Part shown: one piece after another, positions 1-7,379 of the stretch
Layout: each line of letters starts with the position of its first letter
Position numbering within the stretch: the first letter of the stretch is position 1
From: Planctomycetes bacterium RIFOXYC2_FULL_41_27
GTDB taxonomy: Bacteria > Planctomycetota > Brocadiia > Brocadiales > Brocadiaceae
Assembly (NCBI GenBank): GCA_001828645.1
Contig: MHZD01000183.1
Coordinates: 1-7,379 of the forward strand
Direction of reading: 5' to 3'
DNA: 7,379 nt
Notes under the pieces: model-generated
The model's input: only the letters and a program-made list of their open reading frames with translations
Database searches by the model: none
Told to the model about the DNA's origin: nothing
Translations under genes and position numbers: made by a program

Positions 1-407
1 TCTTCTTGTGCAATTACTTTTTCAAAGGATTTGTGCCTTTGCTGCATTTCCTCATAGGTTGTCATCATGCGCAAGATTTCATCTTCCAGGACGGACTTAT
101 CTGCTTCCTTGCCTCCAATTTCAGTTTTCAATGCACTGTATTCCTTGTTGGTCTTGACTTGATTCATCTGTTGTCGAAATTTATCAATCTCTGTCTCTAT
201 GCTTTTCAGATCGAGTTCCTTACTGTTGATATTTCTCTGGAATGCCTTTGTCTCTTCACTAATTTTTGACAATTCCGCTTTCTTTTGTTGAATCTGATTA
301 TGTTTTTTTTGAACATCGTAACCTCTGTAGAGTTTGTCGCCTTCCAGTCGTTTCAGCTTTGTGTCTATGGACTGTAACCTCCGAAGTACCTCTATCCGTT
401 CGTTCAT
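1..407 (-). CDS. C4-type zinc-ribbon coiled-coil protein, N-terminal part (cut by left edge)
   Basis: An ATG at 407 opens a frame that stays open to the window edge, giving 135 whole codons; the 3' end is missing. The product begins MNERIEVLRRLQSIDTKLKR and is almost entirely charged, heptad-like helix rich in K, E and Q, as expected for a long antiparallel coiled coil. Around residues 90-103 it carries VKTNKEYSALKTEI, which matches the hallmark helical motif of the COG1579 / zf-RING_7 family. In that family the coiled coil is followed by a four-cysteine zinc ribbon, which here would lie beyond the edge and cannot be seen. Members are thought to bind nucleic acid or act as scaffolds, but no precise biochemical role is settled. 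The start lies 78 nt after the rpoD stop, with a weak purine-rich GAGAAG a few bases upstream, so it is probably the third gene of the dnaG-rpoD transcription unit. The family call is fairly secure; the function is not. Confidence 0.8.
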   Translation of the reverse strand, partial: MNERIEVLRRLQSIDTKLKRLEGDKLYRGYDVQKKHNQIQQKKAELSKISEETKAFQRNINSKELDLKSIETEIDKFRQQMNQVKTNKEYSALKTEIGGKEADKSVLEDEILRMMTTYEEMQQRHKSFEKVIAQE

Positions 408-452
408 TCACTTCTCTTTCCGGATAATTTTACGTGCAGCAACCGGGATAAA

Positions 453-481
453 GTACAGACAGGTTTGAAACCTGTCTCTAC
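453..481. repeat. Near-perfect 29-bp palindrome just downstream of rpoD
   Basis: Two 14-bp arms (453-466 and 468-481) are inverted copies with one mismatch around a single central base. The inner 10-bp arms, AGACAGGTTT at 457-466 and AAACCTGTCT at 468-477, are perfect. It begins 3 nt after the rpoD stop codon and lies between rpoD and the zinc-ribbon gene. In the minus-strand transcript it would fold into a strong hairpin, but it is followed by GTACTTTATCC rather than a run of U, so it is not a standard intrinsic terminator. It could be a REP-like dispersed palindrome, an RNA-processing or stability hairpin, or a protein-binding site. What is seen is only the symmetry; the role is unknown. 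Confidence 0.75.
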
Positions 482-484
482 CAG

Positions 485-2137
485 TCAATCTCCGCCAATT
501 CCGTCCAGGAATCCTTCGAGTTTTCGACTTCTAATTGGGTGTTGTAATTTCCGTACTGCCTTTGCCTCAATCTGTCGTACCCTTTCCCGTGTGACCTTAA
601 ATATTTTGCCCACATCTTCAAGTGTATATGTGTATCCATCGCCGATACCGTACCGAAGTTTAATGATTTCTCTTTCACGATAGGTTAACGTTCCCAGTAC
701 ATTCTCAATTTTATCTTTCAGCATCTCCTGGGTTGCAGCAGATACTGGGGATTCTGCCTTTTCATCCTCGATAAAATCACCAAAGGAGCTGTCCTCGCTT
801 TCACCAACAGGTCGATCCAGCGATGTTTGATGTCGGGATATCTTGAGCACGCGTCGTGCCTCTCCTATGGTGATCTTTACTTCTTTCGCGATCTCCTCAA
901 TGGTTGGTTCACGGCCTTTTTCTTGCAGAAGTTTCTTCGAAACATTTCGAATCTTGCTCATGGTTTCGATCATGTGTACGGGAATACGTATCGTTCTTGC
1001 CTGATCGGCAATTGAACGAGTAATTGCCTGGCGTATCCACCACGTAGCATAGGTACTGAATTTGTATCCCCGGCGATACTCGTATTTGTCCACTGCGCGC
1101 ATAAGTCCCGTATTGCCCTCTTGAATTAAATCCAGGAAACTTAAACCACGGTTCCTGTATTTTTTGGCAATACTTACTACGAGTCTTAGATTTGCCCCGG
1201 AAAGTTTTCTTTTAGTGCCCTCATGTTCCCTGTAAATATTTTCAACAGATTCAACACGGCGTTTCAATCTCTTAGAGGATTCCAGCACCATACTTTCCAA
1301 CTTTTTGTATTGAGATTCCAGCTCTTTATAACGACCATTTGACTTGGAATGCGGCTTACATTCCATGAGCTGTGTTTCCAGTTCTTCCATTTCACGAACG
1401 ATTTCCTGGAGTTTCTTCATCAGGGGCTGTATTCGTTTTGTGCGGATATTTATTTCCTCAAGCAGGTCGATGCCTTTTCGCCTTCTATTCTTGATTACCC
1501 GAAGCAGTTTTATTCTTTCTTTCTCTGAAGTCTGTTTCCGTTTGGCGCGAAGATAATCTTCTTTGTTTTTCTGGAGAATCGTTTTTAGGATTTTAGAACT
1601 CCTCGGGAACTGTTCTAAAATTTCGTCCTTGCAATTATCGACCATTGTATTAACCTTCAAGGTGCGATCAAACGAAAGTTCTCCACTATTCACATCCTCC
1701 AATATCCTTAAACAGGTCGCCAGTGAGAGGTCGGAATGCAGTACCTTCTTTAAAAATCGCTTTCTCGTAATTTCGATCTTTTTTGCAAGCATGATTTCTT
1801 CGTCTCGTGTAAGCAGAGGGATTTCGCCCATTTGGGTGAGATACATGCGAACGGGATCGTCTATCTTTTCTGTAATTGTCGGAACTTCGCCGAATTCCAA
1901 ATCGACTTCTTGAAAAACTGGCGCTTCTTCTGCATCAGCAACATCGCGACTCTCGATTTCTGTTTCATCAATGAGGTCTATTCCCAACTCATCCAGCATC
2001 ATCAGGATGTCATCAATCTTTTCTGGAGAAATATCCGCATCATCGGGCAACATATCGTTCAGTTCTTCGTACGTTAAGTAACCCTTTTCTTTGCCCTTTT
2101 GTACGAGTTGCTTAATTTTTTGATTTAAATTATCCAT
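485..2137 (-). CDS. rpoD: RNA polymerase primary sigma factor (sigma-70, RpoD)
   Basis: This 550-residue protein is the housekeeping sigma subunit that directs core RNA polymerase to -35/-10 promoters. An acidic region 1.1-like N-terminus spans about residues 1-60. Region 1.2 is at 93-125 ([20 protein letters not shown]). A basic, helical non-conserved region spans about 126-305. Region 2 lies at about 313-390 and includes the signature [20 protein letters not shown] and the -10-binding, strand-opening segment [20 protein letters not shown]. Region 3 is at about 391-475. Region 4 is at about 480-543, with a helix-turn-helix of [20 protein letters not shown]. Having both regions 1.1 and 1.2, together with its length (E. 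coli RpoD is 613), marks it as a primary rather than an alternative sigma factor. The ATG at 2137 is supported by AAGGAGGT ten bases upstream. It follows dnaG by 98 bp and precedes the zinc-ribbon gene. The region 4 wording resembles planctomycete sigma factors, which is an inference from memory. Confidence 0.97.
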   Translation of the reverse strand: MDNLNQKIKQLVQKGKEKGYLTYEELNDMLPDDADISPEKIDDILMMLDELGIDLIDETEIESRDVADAEEAPVFQEVDLEFGEVPTITEKIDDPVRMYLTQMGEIPLLTRDEEIMLAKKIEITRKRFLKKVLHSDLSLATCLRILEDVNSGELSFDRTLKVNTMVDNCKDEILEQFPRSSKILKTILQKNKEDYLRAKRKQTSEKERIKLLRVIKNRRRKGIDLLEEINIRTKRIQPLMKKLQEIVREMEELETQLMECKPHSKSNGRYKELESQYKKLESMVLESSKRLKRRVESVENIYREHEGTKRKLSGANLRLVVSIAKKYRNRGLSFLDLIQEGNTGLMRAVDKYEYRRGYKFSTYATWWIRQAITRSIADQARTIRIPVHMIETMSKIRNVSKKLLQEKGREPTIEEIAKEVKITIGEARRVLKISRHQTSLDRPVGESEDSSFGDFIEDEKAESPVSAATQEMLKDKIENVLGTLTYREREIIKLRYGIGDGYTYTLEDVGKIFKVTRERVRQIEAKAVRKLQHPIRSRKLEGFLDGIGGD

Positions 2138-2147
2138 TTAAAGATAG

Positions 2148-2155
2148 ACCTCCTT
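2148..2155 (-). promoter_or_regulatory. Strong Shine-Dalgarno site of rpoD
   Basis: AAGGAGGT on the minus strand is complementary to the 16S rRNA 3' end and sits 10 nt before the rpoD ATG. It fixes that start. It contrasts with dnaG and hisF, which have no such site, and suggests efficient, independent translation initiation of the sigma factor within the dnaG-rpoD message. Confidence 0.85.
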
Positions 2156-2235
2156 AATAAGTTATATAAATGGAGATAATCAATATTCGCCTTTTTGTCT
2201 AAATTTATCATACGGTTGACAGCACAAAACAAGAC

Positions 2236-4032
2236 CTAAGTTTTATTTTTTAAAGCATGAATGTTTCTGTTTTTTCTGTGGAACTCATGCAGTAAGATAT
2301 CGACATCTTCTTCACTTCGATTAACCTTGTCGGTTTCTGACATTTTTTTCTTCGTTTGGTGAATTTCTTTTTTGTTATTTCGCCTTTTTAAAAAATGCAT
2401 ACATGACTCCAGCATTTTGCTGTGGTCTGTAATATTTTGAAACTCCTCCGTTGTTACGATGTCCATAAGAATTTTATTGAGTCGGGCGTCATCCAATATA
2501 TGTAACACATCTTCGCCTTTTACAACATTATTTTTATGATATAATTCAACTGTCTTCCCGGCTATCTGCTGAAAATCCTTATTCGTAAATTCTTCCAGGC
2601 TTATCTCTTCTAATACCTTTTGTATAAGTATATTGGATGATAACATCAAATACAAGAGTTCTCGCTCCACCTTTGAAGAAGCATCTAATCGTTGCTCGAC
2701 AGGTTGTTTTTTATCTATGGTAAAGGGTTGTTTATTAAATTTTTTTAGCTGTGATCGCAAGGTTGCCTCGTCAATGGACATCTCTTCGGCGATCCATTTA
2801 ACGAGTAAATTACGTTTGATGACATCAGGCATTTTCATTGCTGTCGAAAGAATGTCGTTGATGGCATTTGCCTTGCCATGAATGGTTGACATGTCCCATT
2901 TGGAGGCGGCCATTTCGATCTTAAAACTGAAAAAATCTTTGGCGCTATTGACACATGCCAGAAAACTCTCCGCGCCTTCTGCTACGAGATAGTCACAGGG
3001 ATCAAAGTCTTTAGGCAGTTGGGCAATTTTTACATCAAATTCTTCTTCAATAAAAATATCCAGGTTTCTATCAGAAGATTTCTGGCCTGCAATATCTGAA
3101 TCAAGCAGGAGTATTACCTGATTACAGTATTGTCGTAATTGCCTCAAGTGCTGTTTTGATACAGATGTTCCCATCACGGCAACTGACCAATCAATTCCAT
3201 GCTGATGTGCCATGATTACATCCGTATAACCCTCCATGAGTATTACTCTATGCTGCTTCAAAATGGCATTTTTTGCGATATTGATGCCGTAAAGGGCGTT
3301 GCTCTTGTTAAAAAGAACGGTTTCCGGTGAATTGAGATATTTTGGAAGTGAATCATCTAAAGACCTGCCCCCAAAACCAACGACCTGTTTCCTTGCGTCT
3401 AATATTGGAAACATCAGCCTGTTCCGAAAGCGATCGTAATACCCATTTCCTTCCTTTTTTGGAATAATCAAACCCACTTTTTCTAATAGTTCAGTGGGGA
3501 CGTTGCGCTCCTTGCATATTTTCAATAGCGCATCCCAGCTATTGGGGGAGTAGCCAAGACAGAAGTTTTTGATGGATTGGTCGTTTATCTGCCGTTTTTG
3601 TATGTAATCTCTTGCAACTTTTCCAGATTCGCTGTTAAGCAGGGTACTGTGATAAAATTTTGCAGCAAAATTGGTTGCGTTTAACAAATGGGTCTTTTCT
3701 GCACCCCAAAGAGATGCCTTTTTATTATCCTGTAAATGAGAAAGATCAATATGTGACTTGGAAGCTGCCAACTTTACGGCTTCCACAAAATCCACACCTT
3801 CTTGTTTCATGATAAATTGAAATACCGTTCCACCTTCGCCGCACCCAAAGCATTTAAAAAGTTTTTTCTCTGGGTTTACGGTAAATGAGGGTGTTTTTTC
3901 TGAATGAAAAGGACACAAACCTGTAAAATTTCTGCCGCTTTGTTTTAGGTGGACATGCTCTGATATGATTTGAATAATATCTGAGGCTTGCTGTATTTCT
4001 GCAATCTTTTCTTGTGGTATAAAGTTTACCAT
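2236..4032 (-). CDS. dnaG: DNA primase (DnaG)
   Basis: Synthesises the RNA primers for chromosome replication, working with the DnaB helicase at the fork. Counting from the ATG at 4032, the protein is 598 residues. The N-terminal CHC2 zinc-binding domain has C40, H43, C61 and C64 (CPFH and CFGC). The catalytic core includes a TOPRIM fold with EGYTD (E267, D271) and DSDIAG (D311, D313), the metal-binding acidic residues of the family. The C-terminal part from about residue 450 resembles the helicase-interacting domain and ends in a lysine-rich tail. The frame is open further upstream to a TTG at 4071, but the start was placed at 4032. The sequence MVNFIPQEKIAEIQQASDI is the usual DnaG N-terminus, and the consensus promoter at 4076-4103 would start RNA near 4069, excluding the TTG. 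There is no clear Shine-Dalgarno site before 4032. rpoD follows 98 bp downstream, the classic primase-sigma pairing. Confidence 0.96.
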   Translation of the reverse strand: MVNFIPQEKIAEIQQASDIIQIISEHVHLKQSGRNFTGLCPFHSEKTPSFTVNPEKKLFKCFGCGEGGTVFQFIMKQEGVDFVEAVKLAASKSHIDLSHLQDNKKASLWGAEKTHLLNATNFAAKFYHSTLLNSESGKVARDYIQKRQINDQSIKNFCLGYSPNSWDALLKICKERNVPTELLEKVGLIIPKKEGNGYYDRFRNRLMFPILDARKQVVGFGGRSLDDSLPKYLNSPETVLFNKSNALYGINIAKNAILKQHRVILMEGYTDVIMAHQHGIDWSVAVMGTSVSKQHLRQLRQYCNQVILLLDSDIAGQKSSDRNLDIFIEEEFDVKIAQLPKDFDPCDYLVAEGAESFLACVNSAKDFFSFKIEMAASKWDMSTIHGKANAINDILSTAMKMPDVIKRNLLVKWIAEEMSIDEATLRSQLKKFNKQPFTIDKKQPVEQRLDASSKVERELLYLMLSSNILIQKVLEEISLEEFTNKDFQQIAGKTVELYHKNNVVKGEDVLHILDDARLNKILMDIVTTEEFQNITDHSKMLESCMHFLKRRNNKKEIHQTKKKMSETDKVNRSEEDVDILLHEFHRKNRNIHALKNKT

Positions 4033-4075
4033 TAATTGGAAAGATGAATGTTTAAAATAATATTTAAACAATCAA

Positions 4076-4103
4076 ATTATATCATTAAAATAAATAATGT
4101 CAA
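4076..4103 (-). promoter_or_regulatory. Consensus sigma-70 promoter of the dnaG-rpoD unit
   Basis: On the minus strand a perfect -35 hexamer TTGACA (4103-4098) is followed, after 16 nt, by a perfect -10 hexamer TATAAT (4081-4076). Transcription would begin near 4069, giving a leader of about 37 nt before the dnaG ATG at 4032. The DNA just upstream of the -35 box (about 4104-4140) is strongly AT-rich. It includes an AT-only perfect palindrome at 4113-4129 (8-bp arms around one T), and could act as an UP element. Both hexamers are exact, which is uncommon. The downstream gene includes rpoD itself, so the primary sigma factor probably drives its own operon. The promoter function is inferred from sequence. 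Confidence 0.85.
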
Positions 4104-4169
4104 TGAAGTGGGAAATAAATTATTTATTTTTATTGAATCTTTTATAAAGTGACATTTTATATTCTGAAT

Positions 4170-4204
4170 TGACTAAATAACATTAGTTTCGGAGTTTTTA
4201 GTCA
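4170..4204. repeat. Small inverted repeat after hisF, possible weak terminator
   Basis: Arms TGACTAAA (4170-4177) and TTTAGTCA (4197-4204) are perfect 8-bp inverted copies separated by 19 nt. It lies about 14 nt beyond the hisF stop and upstream of the dnaG promoter, the right place to end the hisF transcript. The stem is AT-rich, the loop is long and no U-run follows, so a terminator role is only a possibility. Confidence 0.3.
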
Positions 4205-4217
4205 TAGAAATGCATAA

Positions 4218-4994
4218 CTATTCGTTGATCCTCATGTTGATACCTTTTTTGATCAGATACTCTTTTACTTCCCGGATAGATATTTCTCTATAATGGAAAA
4301 TAGAGGCAGCCAGGGCTGCGTCAACCTTTCCCTTAGTAAAGACATCGAAAAAATGTTCCAATTTACCGGCCCCGCCAGAGGCTATAATGGGAATGTTCAC
4401 TGCCTCTGATATGGTTCGGTTCAACTCGATGTCAAAGCCGTCCTTGGTGCCGTCGCAATCCATGCTTGTTAGTAATATTTCACCTGCGCCCTTTGCTTCA
4501 ACCTCCTTTGCCCATGTAACAGCATCCAACCCGGTAGGCGTTCGACCACCATGTATATAAACTTCCCACTGTGCATTGGTAACATTGCCTTTTGCCCTTT
4601 TTGCGTCAATAGCGACCACGATACATTGGCTGCCAAACCGTCTGGATGCCTTTGTAACAAATTCTGGATCTTTAACCGCGGCTGTATTGATGGATACTTT
4701 ATCAGCCCCGGCATTTAACAATCGGCGAATATCATCAATATTCCGAATGCCTCCTCCAACGGTTAAGGGCATAAATACCTGTTCGGCGGTTTTTTGAACG
4801 ACATCGAGAATGATGTCTCTGTTTTCGTAAGATGCTGTAATATCGAGAAAGGTTAACTCATCGGCGCCTTCCTTGTCATATAAAGCCGCTATTTCAACAG
4901 GATCTCCTGCGTCTTTTAAATTCAAAAAATTCGTTCCTTTAACGACACGCCCATCTTTTACATCAAGGCATGGTATAATTCTTTTAGCAATCAT
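4218..4994 (-). CDS. hisF: Imidazole glycerol phosphate synthase, cyclase subunit (HisF)
   Basis: Cyclises PRFAR with ammonia, delivered by the HisH glutaminase, to imidazole glycerol phosphate and AICAR. This is the fifth step of histidine synthesis and a link to purine metabolism. The 258-residue protein has the normal family length and is a (beta/alpha)8 barrel. The two catalytic aspartates are in their standard positions: D11 in [14 protein letters not shown] and D130 in VVAIDAKR. The half-barrel phosphate-binding loops are also visible (VGGGIRN at about 79-85, and ASGGAGK at about 205-211). The start [11 protein letters not shown] is the canonical HisF N-terminus, so the ATG at 4994 is firm even though I see no Shine-Dalgarno site in front of it. 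No hisH, hisA or other his gene is in the window, so the pathway genes are probably scattered. It is separated from thiG by the repeat-filled gap and from dnaG by 185 bp that contain the dnaG promoter. Confidence 0.97.
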   Translation of the reverse strand: MIAKRIIPCLDVKDGRVVKGTNFLNLKDAGDPVEIAALYDKEGADELTFLDITASYENRDIILDVVQKTAEQVFMPLTVGGGIRNIDDIRRLLNAGADKVSINTAAVKDPEFVTKASRRFGSQCIVVAIDAKRAKGNVTNAQWEVYIHGGRTPTGLDAVTWAKEVEAKGAGEILLTSMDCDGTKDGFDIELNRTISEAVNIPIIASGGAGKLEHFFDVFTKGKVDAALAASIFHYREISIREVKEYLIKKGINMRINE

Positions 4995-5101
4995 GGTAAA
5001 TTTAAAAAATCTTCATCTGAAAAATTGAAGTAAAACCGAAGGAATATTTTTAATTAAGGATTGACAATAAATAACATGAACAACTTCGTGTTGTTGTGCC
5101 A

Positions 5102-5221
5102 TCAGGGCTAAAGCCCCAGTATGACGTGTACCCACTAACCCCAGCCTTAAGGCTGGGGTTAGTGACGGTCTTATCGTTCGACTGAGCTCACGACGAAGTC
5201 TGAATTGGGCTTTAGCCCTGA
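5102..5221. repeat. Internal 15-bp inverted repeat pair enclosing two hairpins
   Basis: TCAGGGCTAAAGCCC at 5102-5116 and GGGCTTTAGCCCTGA at 5207-5221 are perfect inverted copies. Between them lie the 32-bp palindrome at 5133-5164 and a weaker hairpin at 5174-5196: TCGT pairs with ACGA and CG with CG, around the palindrome TGAGCTCA at 5183-5190. A single strand of this 120-nt stretch could fold into a closing stem with two side hairpins, a three-way junction. It is off-centre within the outer terminal repeats (43 nt from the left end, 61 nt from the right), so it may be a REP-like unit inside, or inserted into, the larger element. Confidence 0.7.
5133..5164. repeat. Perfect 32-bp palindrome
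   Basis: The two 16-base halves are exact reverse complements, with the left half running CACTAACCCCAGCCTT. The arms are GC-rich (CCCCAGCC/GGCTGGGG) around a central TTAA, unlike the AT-rich flanks, and would form a very stable hairpin in RNA or a cruciform in DNA. Neither strand has a run of T after it: the minus-strand transcript continues with GGGTACACG. It is therefore not a standard terminator, although such a stem could pause polymerase or protect a thiG mRNA 3' end. Confidence 0.85.
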
Positions 5222-5319
5222 CAGTGTCTGATCTTCAAAGTATCGGACAACAAACTTGTTCAGATTATTTATTGTCAATCCCTTAGGGTAAAAAAATACA
5301 CAGGCAGGTAAAATGAAGT

Positions 5320-6114
5320 TTAAAAATCCTTTTCCGGACTGCTGGCTTTAGCGTAAAGTCTTTTGGGTATGCGTCCGGAAAAAAATGCAAGTCGACCTGA
5401 TTTACATGCCAGTTTCATGGCCATTGCCATGCGTACAGGGTCTTTTGCAAGGGCAATTCCCGTGTTAAGCAGCACACCCTCACAACCAAGTTCCATGGCC
5501 ATTGTCACGTCTGATGCGGTGCCGACACCTGCATCTACAATAATAGGAACCTTTGCTGATTCGAGGATAATGCGTATGTTGTTTTTATTTAAAATACCCT
5601 GACCCGATCCAATTGGCGCACCAGCCGGCATGACACAGGTTGCGCCTGCATCTTCTAACTTTTTTGCGACAATAGGATCGTCGGAGGTATACACGAGTAC
5701 GGTAAAACCCTCTTTGACCAAAACCGTTGTTGCTTTCAGCGTTTCGATAGGGTCAGGCAGGAGTGTTTTTTCGTCTCCAAGCACCTCCAGCTTGATCATG
5801 TCAGACATACCCGCTTCCCGTGCGAGGCGGGCTACCCGAACGGCCTCATCGGCAGAATAACATCCCGCCGTATTGGGCAGAATTTTGTATTTATTTGTGT
5901 CAATGTAATCTAACAAAGATTCCGATTCATTGATTTTTACCCTTCGGACAGCAACGGTGACCACTTCTGCGCCGCTTGCCTCTAAAGCTTCCGCCATGAC
6001 TTCCATAGAAGGGTATTTTCCCGTACCAACAAAAAGTCGGGAGGTAAATTCATACTTCCCGATTCTAAGTTTTTTATCTTCGAGTTGCTTTTCGATTCTA
6101 TCCACCACCAACAA
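5320..6114 (-). CDS. thiG: Thiazole synthase (ThiG)
   Basis: Condenses 1-deoxy-D-xylulose 5-phosphate, dehydroglycine and sulfur from the ThiS thiocarboxylate into the thiazole phosphate of thiamine. The 264-residue product is a TIM barrel of normal length. K108 in [10 protein letters not shown] is the family lysine that forms the Schiff base with the sugar phosphate. The phosphate-binding and C-terminal barrel segments are present ([11 protein letters not shown] at about 163-173, [12 protein letters not shown] at about 191-202, [12 protein letters not shown] at about 215-226). The gene appears to begin at TTG 6114, nine bases after a GGAGG at 6124-6128; TTG 6111 and GTGs at 6108 and 6105 are possible alternatives, and no ATG is available. 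It overlaps the end of thiS by 17 nt, implying translational coupling so that carrier and synthase are made together. The gene ends just before the repeat-filled gap. No intact terminator is seen after it. Confidence 0.96.
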   Translation of the reverse strand: MLVVDRIEKQLEDKKLRIGKYEFTSRLFVGTGKYPSMEVMAEALEASGAEVVTVAVRRVKINESESLLDYIDTNKYKILPNTAGCYSADEAVRVARLAREAGMSDMIKLEVLGDEKTLLPDPIETLKATTVLVKEGFTVLVYTSDDPIVAKKLEDAGATCVMPAGAPIGSGQGILNKNNIRIILESAKVPIIVDAGVGTASDVTMAMELGCEGVLLNTGIALAKDPVRMAMAMKLACKSGRLAFFSGRIPKRLYAKASSPEKDF

Positions 6115-6298
6115 AAGTTACTACCTCCAATATATCCGCATCTTTAAGCATACGGGCAGAAAGTTCCTTCCTGGGAACGACTTGTAAATTCAATTCTACA
6201 GCAGCACGATGCTTGTCAATCTTATATATATCAAACAATTTTTCTATGGTCGTTCCTTCTGGACATTCTTTCGGTTCACCATTTAAAATGACTTTCAT
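6098..6298 (-). CDS. thiS: Sulfur carrier protein ThiS
   Basis: Small ubiquitin-like carrier whose C-terminal glycine is adenylated by a ThiF-type enzyme and turned into a thiocarboxylate, which then donates sulfur to ThiG. The 66-residue product has the expected size. It begins [21 protein letters not shown] (beta-grasp start) and ends VVTFVGGG, the essential terminal di-glycine; the triple-glycine ending is also seen in known ThiS proteins. The ATG at 6298 lies 9 nt after the stop of the upstream oxidoreductase gene. The spacer is all A and T with no Shine-Dalgarno site, so it probably relies on ribosomes arriving from the upstream gene. Its last codons contain the ribosome-binding site and first bases of thiG. 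No ThiF, ThiH or ThiO gene is in the window. Confidence 0.95.
   Translation of the reverse strand: MKVILNGEPKECPEGTTIEKLFDIYKIDKHRAAVELNLQVVPRKELSARMLKDADILEVVTFVGGG
6124..6128 (-). promoter_or_regulatory. Ribosome-binding site of thiG inside thiS
   Basis: GGAGG on the minus strand (within TTGGAGGTAGTAAC) lies in the coding end of thiS, 9 nt before the TTG at 6114. Among the four clustered non-ATG start candidates of thiG (TTG, TTG, GTG, GTG), this spacing favours the first. Confidence 0.7.
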
Positions 6299-6307
6299 AT
6301 TTATTTT

Positions 6308-7379
<1,072 letters not shown>

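Larger units (their letters stand above)
5057..5283. mobile_element. MITE-like element with imperfect terminal inverted repeats
   Basis: This element fills most of the 325-bp gene-free gap between thiG and hisF. The left end (5058-5086) and right end (5253-5281) are 29-bp inverted copies differing at three positions. The outermost 17 bp, GGATTGACAATAAATAA, are identical. The bases just outside read TA on both sides (5055-5056 and 5284-5285) if the ends are taken as AGGATTG and AGGGATTG, which would fit a TA target duplication as in IS630/Tc1-type elements. That reading requires a one-base length difference between the ends. The element has no coding capacity and carries further inverted repeats inside. 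The rest of the gap (4995-5056 and 5284-5319) shows no gene, no clear promoter and no convincing terminator. The structure is seen directly; the mobility and family are inferred. Confidence 0.6.

Noticed and set aside
2156..2235. Separate promoter for rpoD in the dnaG-rpoD gap
   Set aside because: The best pair I could form on the minus strand is TAGACA, 17 nt, TATCTC; the -10 match is too poor to claim.
4995..5057. CTTCA/TGAAG stem followed by T-rich sequence just before hisF, as an attenuator or terminator
   Set aside because: The stem is only 5 bp with a 10-nt loop. There is no leader peptide rich in histidine codons and no alternative pairing that I can see.
5058..5086. TTGACA in the terminal repeats as outward or inward promoter
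   Set aside because: No -10-like hexamer lies 16-18 nt downstream on the matching strand at either end.
5284..5319. Possible intrinsic terminator after thiG (seven T on the minus strand, opposite A 5290-5296)
   Set aside because: No inverted repeat of useful strength precedes the T-run, so only half of the terminator signature is present.

Overview
The window is a stretch of bacterial chromosome with every recognisable gene on the minus strand, so transcription runs from right to left. It carries six housekeeping genes plus a seventh, probable conserved gene. Two are cut by the window edges: the glutamate synthase-like gene at the right and the zinc-ribbon protein at the left. Base composition is moderately AT-rich with very AT-rich gaps. 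The sigma factor region 4 ([12 protein letters not shown] followed by [18 protein letters not shown]) and the dispersed palindromic repeats fit a planctomycete-type bacterium, possibly of the anammox (Brocadiales) kind. That placement is inferred from remembered family patterns, not from a search.

Layout in transcription order. (a) 7379-5320: a GltD/GltA-type flavin oxidoreductase (5' end missing), then thiS 9 nt later, then thiG overlapping thiS by 17 nt. This is a compact, probably co-transcribed unit, and its thi pair supplies the sulfur carrier and the synthase for the thiazole half of thiamine. (b) 5319-4995: a 325-bp gap filled mostly by a nested inverted-repeat element resembling a MITE. 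It has imperfect 29-bp terminal inverted repeats at 5058-5086 and 5253-5281. Inside are a 15-bp inverted repeat pair and a perfect 32-bp palindrome. (c) 4994-4218: hisF, the cyclase subunit of imidazole glycerol phosphate synthase, with no other his gene in view. (d) 4217-4072: an AT-rich gap holding a near-ideal sigma-70 promoter (TTGACA, 16 nt, TATAAT) that points at dnaG. (e) 4032-1: dnaG (primase), rpoD (primary sigma factor) and the start of a coiled-coil C4 zinc-ribbon protein, a macromolecular-synthesis-type cluster.

The promoter at 4076-4103 settles the dnaG start: the predicted transcript begins near 4069, so the upstream TTG at 4071 cannot be used and the ATG at 4032 is the start. 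Some genes have strong Shine-Dalgarno sites (rpoD, thiG) while hisF, dnaG and thiS have none that I can see.

I found no defence island, CRISPR array, RNA gene or clearly new protein system. The most unusual item is the nested repeat element between thiG and hisF. A second near-perfect palindrome follows rpoD.
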